Virus record (IMG/VR): IMGVR_UViG_3300003409_000018
Coordinates: 7,749 to 33,593 of that record
DNA: 25,845 nt
DNA from: a virus
Direction: 5' to 3' (one strand)
Shown: one piece after another, positions 21,882-25,845 of the stretch
Layout of the letters: every line of letters begins with the position of its first letter
How positions within the stretch are numbered: the stretch's first letter is position 1
Translations under genes and position numbers: made by a program
The notes under the pieces: model-generated
The model's input: only the letters and a program-made list of their open reading frames with translations
What the model was told of the DNA's origin: nothing
The model's database searches: none

Positions 21882-23687
21882 CTAGTTCTTAACACTGATT
21901 AATTTACCGTACTCGGGCAAATACAAGTATTCAATCTCGCTTCGAACTAATGTTTCAACAGCATCATCTAGTGTTTCAACTAGTGGATCACCACCTAAGT
22001 TAAAACTAGTGTTGAAAATAATTGGAATGCCTGTAGCATCATTGAAAGCCTTGATCAGATCATAATAGTGTGGGTTCTGATCGCGTTTGACTGTCTGAAT
22101 TCTACAGGTTCCATCTACGTGAATAATTGAAGGAATCTTTTCCTCAATTCCGGGCTGACAATTGACAGCGTACATCATATGAGGAGTTTCATCCATACCG
22201 CGTAGATCAAACCATTCGTGGACATATTCATGTAGAATAGATCCAGCAAATGGACGGAAGTATTCTCTATGCTTGACCTTGTTGACATGATCTTTGCCAT
22301 CAGGATCAGTTGGATCATAAAGAATACTTCTATTACCAAGGGCTCGTGGACCATTCTCGGAGCGTCCTTGGAAAATCGTTACAATATTTCTATCTTTTAG
22401 TAATGCCACTACATCTTCATTTGTAGCGTCTTTAACTTCAGCGTTATATTTTTCAACAACAGTATTAATATCACTATCACTGTAATCATATTTAGGACCT
22501 AAATATAACGTATCGAGTTTTTGAATTTCAGTGCTAGCATCCTGGGCATGCCAAAACATCAGTGCCGCGCCCATTGCTGTTCCAGCATCGTTAGAAACTG
22601 GTTCGACGTAAATTTCAATGCCTTCGTCTTTTAGTGCTTCAAGATAATGATAGTTAGCAACACAGTTAAGACCATAGCCGCCACTGATAACAACCTTTTT
22701 CTTCCCGCTCATTTTAACTGCTTTGCGAATTAATTCTACTACTTGGTCTTGTGTTTGTGTTTGAACAGCATACGCTAAGTCTCTACGACTCTGTAATAGT
22801 GTTACGTCCGAAGTAGGATCTTCTGGCCACTCATCTAATGCGTCATATAATCCATGATTAACACGACTGCTCGCCGGATACATAGGTATGATTACATTTC
22901 TATCACAGAATGATTGCTTACCATTTTTTGTAAACAACGACGGAATTTGATCATTAGGTTTACCGTATGGAAATAGTCCCATTGTTTTGCCAGCTTCGAT
23001 TGAACTCCAACCGCAATACTCAGTAACGCCTTCATATGTTTTAACAATACCTGCTCTATCTGTAATCCACGCTTCGTGCGTTTCGCCAGTTTCTCCAAAT
23101 TGATCACTTGAAAAGTCCGGAACATATTGAGCATTAATTGGTTCTTTAGTTCCGTAATGCTTATACAACGTTTTAAACTCTGACGGATAACCGCAATCAA
23201 CAATAGATTCAACTTCCCAAACCCAAATAGGGCTCCGGTCATATGACATTTGAATGAAAGTTCCTGCTCCATCAACAATAAGACTTACAGCATCGTCAAA
23301 CCCAGAACGATAAAAAGCACAAGCAGAATGTAACTTATGATGCATATAACTCAAATCAACTACTTGAGGATGATTATGAAGATCAACACCTTTGTTTTCG
23401 ATTAGTCCTAGTTTACGTGCCAGTCCAGTATACACATCATCGCCTGTATAATCAACTCGGCCTGCAGTATCGCTAAGTGATTGTGTATGTGCTACAATAA
23501 GATAATCAATTTTATCTGTGTACTCTAAAATTTTAACCATCGAAGCATAAGGGCCACCGTCGTATTTTTGTCTTGTTAATCGTTCTTCCTCAATAGAAAA
23601 TACAATTTCTCCATCTTTTAACAGACATACTCCACTGTTGTGTCCCCTAGCAATAGCGGCTATCCAGCCTGTTTTTTTATTACTCAT
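21882..23687 (-). CDS. O-carbamoyltransferase of the NodU/CmcH/TobZ family
   Basis: This full-length, 601-residue enzyme transfers a carbamoyl group from carbamoyl phosphate, through carbamoyl-adenylate, to a sugar hydroxyl. The N-terminal Kae1-like domain starts GWIAAIARGHNSGVCLLKDG with FSIEEERLTRQK. The metal-binding His are at 116, 117 and 120 (YMHHKLHSACAFYRSGFDDA). Nucleotide-binding Gly-rich segments are VDGAG and ISGGYGLNCVANY. The C-terminal domain has QGRSENGPRALGNRSILYDP (GPRALG at 446-451, the carbamoyl-phosphate site), REYFRPFAGSIL and FNTSFNLGGDPLVETLDDAV. Known relatives include WapO, which carbamoylates heptose in the P. aeruginosa LPS core, and NodU, which acts on Nod factors. 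The ATG overlaps the GT9 stop as ATGA, and a terminator follows. The acceptor is inferred to be a heptose because of the hld genes and the GT9 partner. Carbamoyltransferases are known from some marine T4-like phages, without an assigned role. Confidence 0.92.
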   Translation of the reverse strand: MSNKKTGWIAAIARGHNSGVCLLKDGEIVFSIEEERLTRQKYDGGPYASMVKILEYTDKIDYLIVAHTQSLSDTAGRVDYTGDDVYTGLARKLGLIENKGVDLHNHPQVVDLSYMHHKLHSACAFYRSGFDDAVSLIVDGAGTFIQMSYDRSPIWVWEVESIVDCGYPSEFKTLYKHYGTKEPINAQYVPDFSSDQFGETGETHEAWITDRAGIVKTYEGVTEYCGWSSIEAGKTMGLFPYGKPNDQIPSLFTKNGKQSFCDRNVIIPMYPASSRVNHGLYDALDEWPEDPTSDVTLLQSRRDLAYAVQTQTQDQVVELIRKAVKMSGKKKVVISGGYGLNCVANYHYLEALKDEGIEIYVEPVSNDAGTAMGAALMFWHAQDASTEIQKLDTLYLGPKYDYSDSDINTVVEKYNAEVKDATNEDVVALLKDRNIVTIFQGRSENGPRALGNRSILYDPTDPDGKDHVNKVKHREYFRPFAGSILHEYVHEWFDLRGMDETPHMMYAVNCQPGIEEKIPSIIHVDGTCRIQTVKRDQNPHYYDLIKAFNDATGIPIIFNTSFNLGGDPLVETLDDAVETLVRSEIEYLYLPEYGKLISVKN

Positions 23688-24625
23688 TTTTGTTTTTTCC
23701 CCATAACAGTATTAATAACGTAGTCTTGTAATTCAGGTGTCATTGTCATAAGTCCTTCGTGTGCTCTGTCCACACGTTCGTCCATTGTAATTCTAATTGG
23801 TGAATACTCTCTTTCATCCTGTCCGAAATCAATAATACTAATACCAGGTGTATCAGGATAAGAAACATTTTCTGGATATGTTGACCCTAGTACAACAGTT
23901 GCTGGTGTATCTACAGTATAAGCAAGATGTTGTCCAAGACTATCACATCCTAAAAACTTATCAGCATACTTGATTACGGCGGCCCATTGTCTAATGTTTA
24001 AACCTTCAGGCGATGCTACATCATCTTTATATTTTTCACCTGATAAATCTAATTTAAACTCACTCATTAAAATTACAGCAAAGTTTTTATCTTGTAGTTT
24101 TCTAATCAATTGTTTAACATCTTTATATTCAATACTTCTAGATGTTGGATCTAAGAAAGTTTCGTCAACGTATTGAATTCCTCTACCAAAGGGCTGAAGT
24201 ACGATTGCTTTTTCTTTTTTAAGTTTTTCTTTTACTTCGGTGACCATTTGCCTACCGATAACTAATTCTTCTTTGCTTAGTTTTAGTGTAGGCTTAGGTA
24301 AATCTCTTACACCTTTTTTATTGATTTCAATATCAAATGCTTGTGCTAAACTACATTTTTGATTATAGTATTCCCACACGCGATAAGGCTCAGTGTTGAA
24401 GATATCTCTGTTTCGAATTTTATCTTCAAATAAGTTTTTGTGCATTACATCATATGTGCGTTTATCTAGTGTAGGATGCCCTTTAAAAATTTCACTACCA
24501 CCTTCACATACAATAATAAAGTCTTTATCACCCGACTCCTGTTCATATTTTTCTAATGCGGGTACGGAGCACAGCATACGTCCTGCGCCTCCATTTAGAA
24601 AAAATGCTTTTGATCTCTGTTCCAT
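23684..24625 (-). CDS. GT9-family glycosyltransferase (ADP-heptose:LPS heptosyltransferase-like)
   Basis: The 313-residue protein has the GT-B layout of GT9. The N-terminal half begins FFLNGGAGRMLCSVPALEKY, in place of the usual GD-x-x-x-x-x-P start. It continues with FIIVCEGGSEIFKGHP and an aromatic stretch (YRVWEYYNQK). The C-terminal half has IVLQPFGRGIQYVDETF (the usual donor-side start) and ADKFLGCDSLGQHLAYTVDT (Asp228, Ser229, His233), then PATVVLGSTYPENVSYP. The latter is the GT9 nucleotide-sugar site, DSGxxHLAxAxxxPxxxxxGpT. GT9 enzymes add heptose from ADP-heptose to LPS inner core. The similarity is distant, so donor and acceptor are inferred. GGAG lies five bases before the ATG. 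It heads a two-gene operon with the carbamoyltransferase, under a host-type promoter. Confidence 0.8.
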   Translation of the reverse strand: MEQRSKAFFLNGGAGRMLCSVPALEKYEQESGDKDFIIVCEGGSEIFKGHPTLDKRTYDVMHKNLFEDKIRNRDIFNTEPYRVWEYYNQKCSLAQAFDIEINKKGVRDLPKPTLKLSKEELVIGRQMVTEVKEKLKKEKAIVLQPFGRGIQYVDETFLDPTSRSIEYKDVKQLIRKLQDKNFAVILMSEFKLDLSGEKYKDDVASPEGLNIRQWAAVIKYADKFLGCDSLGQHLAYTVDTPATVVLGSTYPENVSYPDTPGISIIDFGQDEREYSPIRITMDERVDRAHEGLMTMTPELQDYVINTVMGKKQK

Positions 24626-24642
24626 TTATACTCCAAGAAAAT

Positions 24643-24686
24643 AGGTCCGACGCTAATATATATTTTAATATAATAGCATCAGACCT
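24643..24686 (-). terminator. Long stem-loop after the 216-residue gene, probable terminator
   Basis: The arms 24643-24655 and 24674-24686 pair over 13 bases in the minus-strand RNA, including two G-U pairs. The loop region can extend the stem by five more A-U pairs. A U-rich stretch (TATTTTCTT) follows. It would end transcription from the late promoter at 25371. The left half overlaps the -10 box of the GT9 promoter, so messages started there lack the full hairpin. Confidence 0.7.
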
Positions 24687-24699
24687 AATTCTGAGTCAA
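24670..24699 (-). promoter_or_regulatory. Sigma70-type promoter for the GT9-carbamoyltransferase operon
   Basis: On the minus strand TTGACT (24699-24694) and TATTAT (24675-24670) are separated by 18 bases. The predicted start near 24663 gives a 38-base leader that includes only one arm of the hairpin and the GGAG ribosome binding site. No late box is seen before this operon, which suggests early expression by host polymerase. Confidence 0.68.
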
Positions 24700-24703
24700 G
24701 AAC

Positions 24704-25354
24704 TTATAGTAGTACTGGAATATCTGTATAGAAAGGAATTTTCCAATGTGGAATATCAGCATATCTTGTTGGGATAGATTCAACCCATTCCATATGCTCT
24801 GTTAATCGTCTACGATCTTCGTCTGTATAATCATTTTCTGGATTATCAAGGCTTGATTGGATAGATTGAGCCAATATTACAAAGTTCGCTAATGTTTCTT
24901 CTCTAGTATTAGCATGTTGTCTGTATTGAGGGCCGCTATATGTTCCATCTGTTGGATTATATTTCACTGAACCAAAATAACAAACTTGTCCGATAACACC
25001 AGCAGTATCATAATGATATTCAAATTGGAATGTTTCACCTTCTGCGTCAGTTAGTGTTTCATTAATATCTTCAATTTCTTCGTGTGAATAATTGTGTGTT
25101 AGATATGCTGCAACTACTAGATTATCTTCTGCTTTCATCTTAACAAAATAATGTCCTTCTTCGATTTGGACATCAAAGTTAAGTTCTTCTTCTGTTTCGC
25201 CAGTAGTTTCAACATTTCTTACGTTGTGTGTGCCGTTTTCAATACACAGGCACAACCATCTTGGTCCATCATACAAACAACTAACAGTATTGTTATCGTT
25301 TGTAGTATTTAGATACGGACCATCTGGCAATGTAAATGTAAATGCTTTTTTCAT
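24704..25354 (-). CDS. Unknown acidic protein (216 aa)
   Basis: I recognise no characterised family. The protein starts MKKAFTFTLPDGPYLNTT and is acidic and beta-rich in the first two thirds (EEELNFDVQIEEGHYFVKMK, GETFQFEYHYDTAGVIGQ). The last third is helical (REETLANFVILAQSIQSSLD, DRRRLTEHMEWVESIP) and ends YADIPHWKIPFYTDIPVLL. The terminal PHWKIPF-like end gives an impression of a tail assembly or virion-associated protein of marine T4-like phages, but this is only recollection. It has a late box (25371-25378) and a GAGGAT ribosome binding site, so late expression is expected. The long hairpin at 24643-24686 follows it. Confidence 0.65.
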   Translation of the reverse strand: MKKAFTFTLPDGPYLNTTNDNNTVSCLYDGPRWLCLCIENGTHNVRNVETTGETEEELNFDVQIEEGHYFVKMKAEDNLVVAAYLTHNYSHEEIEDINETLTDAEGETFQFEYHYDTAGVIGQVCYFGSVKYNPTDGTYSGPQYRQHANTREETLANFVILAQSIQSSLDNPENDYTDEDRRRLTEHMEWVESIPTRYADIPHWKIPFYTDIPVLL

Positions 25355-25370
25355 GTTCTATCCTCTACAC

Positions 25371-25378
25371 TATTTAGT
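25371..25378 (-). promoter_or_regulatory. T4-late-type promoter box for the 216-residue gene
   Basis: On the minus strand this reads ACTAAATA, the CTAAATA form of the late box. The predicted start near 25365 leaves an 11-base leader that begins with the GAGGAT ribosome binding site of the ATG at 25354. It abuts the stop codon of the gene upstream. Confidence 0.6.
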
Positions 25379-25845
25379 TTAACTTTCAATAAAGCGGATT
25401 CTAATTCCGCCGTGCCCGCCACGGATACCGTGATCTCGTACACCCGGACAAGGTGTTGGTGGAACGCCACCTGTTCCAATCGGAGTAAATGGCATACATC
25501 CTGACATGTTATAACAACCACATGATCTGTCTGAACGCCAGCAATAACTGAATGGAATTCCTCTGCTAGGTGATTTACTTAGCGATGCTACTGCGTTAAC
25601 CATTTGTCTTCTTCCTTGACCCGACCAGTTTGAGTGTCTGTTATCGTTTTCTGTTCTATATGTAGCTAAACTTCCTGCTCCACAAGAATATAAATTAGAT
25701 GGTGCAGCAATACTATAATAGGACTGACATGGACACATTGGATGACATCCAAAGAACCATGCGCAACTAACTGGGCCGCAACAATTATAATCGCCGCCAT
25801 ACGCACAACCGATCCAACCGCTACCATTAGCACAGTAGTTACATA
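25379..25845 (-). CDS. Cysteine- and glycine-rich protein, 3' part (cut by window edge)
   Basis: The frame is open from the right edge to the stop at 25379, about 155 visible residues; the ATG at 25738 is internal and not the likely start. The visible part has about 15 Cys, mostly as isolated or paired residues among Gly, Tyr and Asn (for example GCAYGGDYNCCGPVSCAWFF and CHPMCPCQSYYS). It ends in a Gly-rich GIRGGHGGIRIRFIES. The GIRI-F ending resembles the Gly-rich C-terminal GxxGxxRIxW/F type found in some marine phage virion proteins. Cys in such number is unusual for a virion protein; disulphide links or metal binding are options. No known family is recognised. It lies upstream of the 216-residue gene on the same strand. 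Confidence 0.65.
   Translation of the reverse strand, partial: CNYCANGSGWIGCAYGGDYNCCGPVSCAWFFGCHPMCPCQSYYSIAAPSNLYSCGAGSLATYRTENDNRHSNWSGQGRRQMVNAVASLSKSPSRGIPFSYCWRSDRSCGCYNMSGCMPFTPIGTGGVPPTPCPGVRDHGIRGGHGGIRIRFIES

Noticed and set aside
22892-23278. Minus-strand frame of 128 codons inside the carbamoyltransferase gene
   Set aside because: It is an alternative frame of a clear 601-residue enzyme on the same strand, with low-complexity content and no start signal.
25379-25738. A complete 119-residue gene starting at 25738
   Set aside because: The frame stays open upstream to the window edge with the same Cys/Gly-rich character, so the gene is longer and this ATG is internal.

Overview
The window is a stretch of a T4-like marine myovirus genome, most likely an uncultured phage of the cyanophage/pelagiphage type. 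The evidence is a set of recognisable T4-like tail and neck proteins (gp19, gp18, gp13, gp14, gp15) in the long versions typical of marine T4-like phages. Very large fibre-like virion proteins, dense gene packing (no gap above about 110 bases) and T4-late-type promoter boxes (NNTAAATA) before many structural genes agree with this. GC looks near 40%. No tRNA, integrase, IS element, CRISPR array or photosynthesis gene is visible. The host (cyanobacterium, SAR11 or other marine Gram-negative) cannot be fixed from this window.

Layout. 1-3722 (minus): the start of tail tube gp19 and a very long tail sheath gp18. 3831-5305: a plus-strand HNH-like zinc protein converging on a minus-strand pair, a gp1-like dNMP kinase and a 2OG-Fe(II) oxygenase, which share a consensus sigma70-type promoter. 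5344-6584 (minus): a basic protein, a 43-residue protein and neck protein gp13. 6617-10230 is a plus-strand island: neck protein gp14, a small basic protein, sheath terminator gp15, a Nudix-like protein and a coiled-coil-like protein. 10181-12979 (minus) is a four-gene sugar cassette with HldD, a mini-HAD phosphatase, a cupin and bifunctional HldE. 13018-21807 (minus) holds three fibre or baseplate-type virion proteins of 2190, 199 and 523 residues. 21882-24625 (minus) is a two-gene operon of a NodU/WapO-type O-carbamoyltransferase and a GT9 (heptosyltransferase-family) glycosyltransferase. 24704-25845 (minus) has an unknown 216-residue protein and the 3' part of a cysteine-rich protein.

The most interesting feature is the combination of ADP-heptose synthesis (HldE, HldD), a GT9 transferase and an O-carbamoyltransferase, placed on both sides of the tail-fibre genes. 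Together these could make and attach a carbamoylated heptose, either on host lipopolysaccharide or on the virion. The GT9/carbamoyltransferase operon has a host-type rather than late promoter, which favours early action on the host surface. A second theme is promoter architecture: for gp13, gp14 and the oxygenase the predicted transcription start falls exactly on the A of the ATG, which implies leaderless mRNAs.
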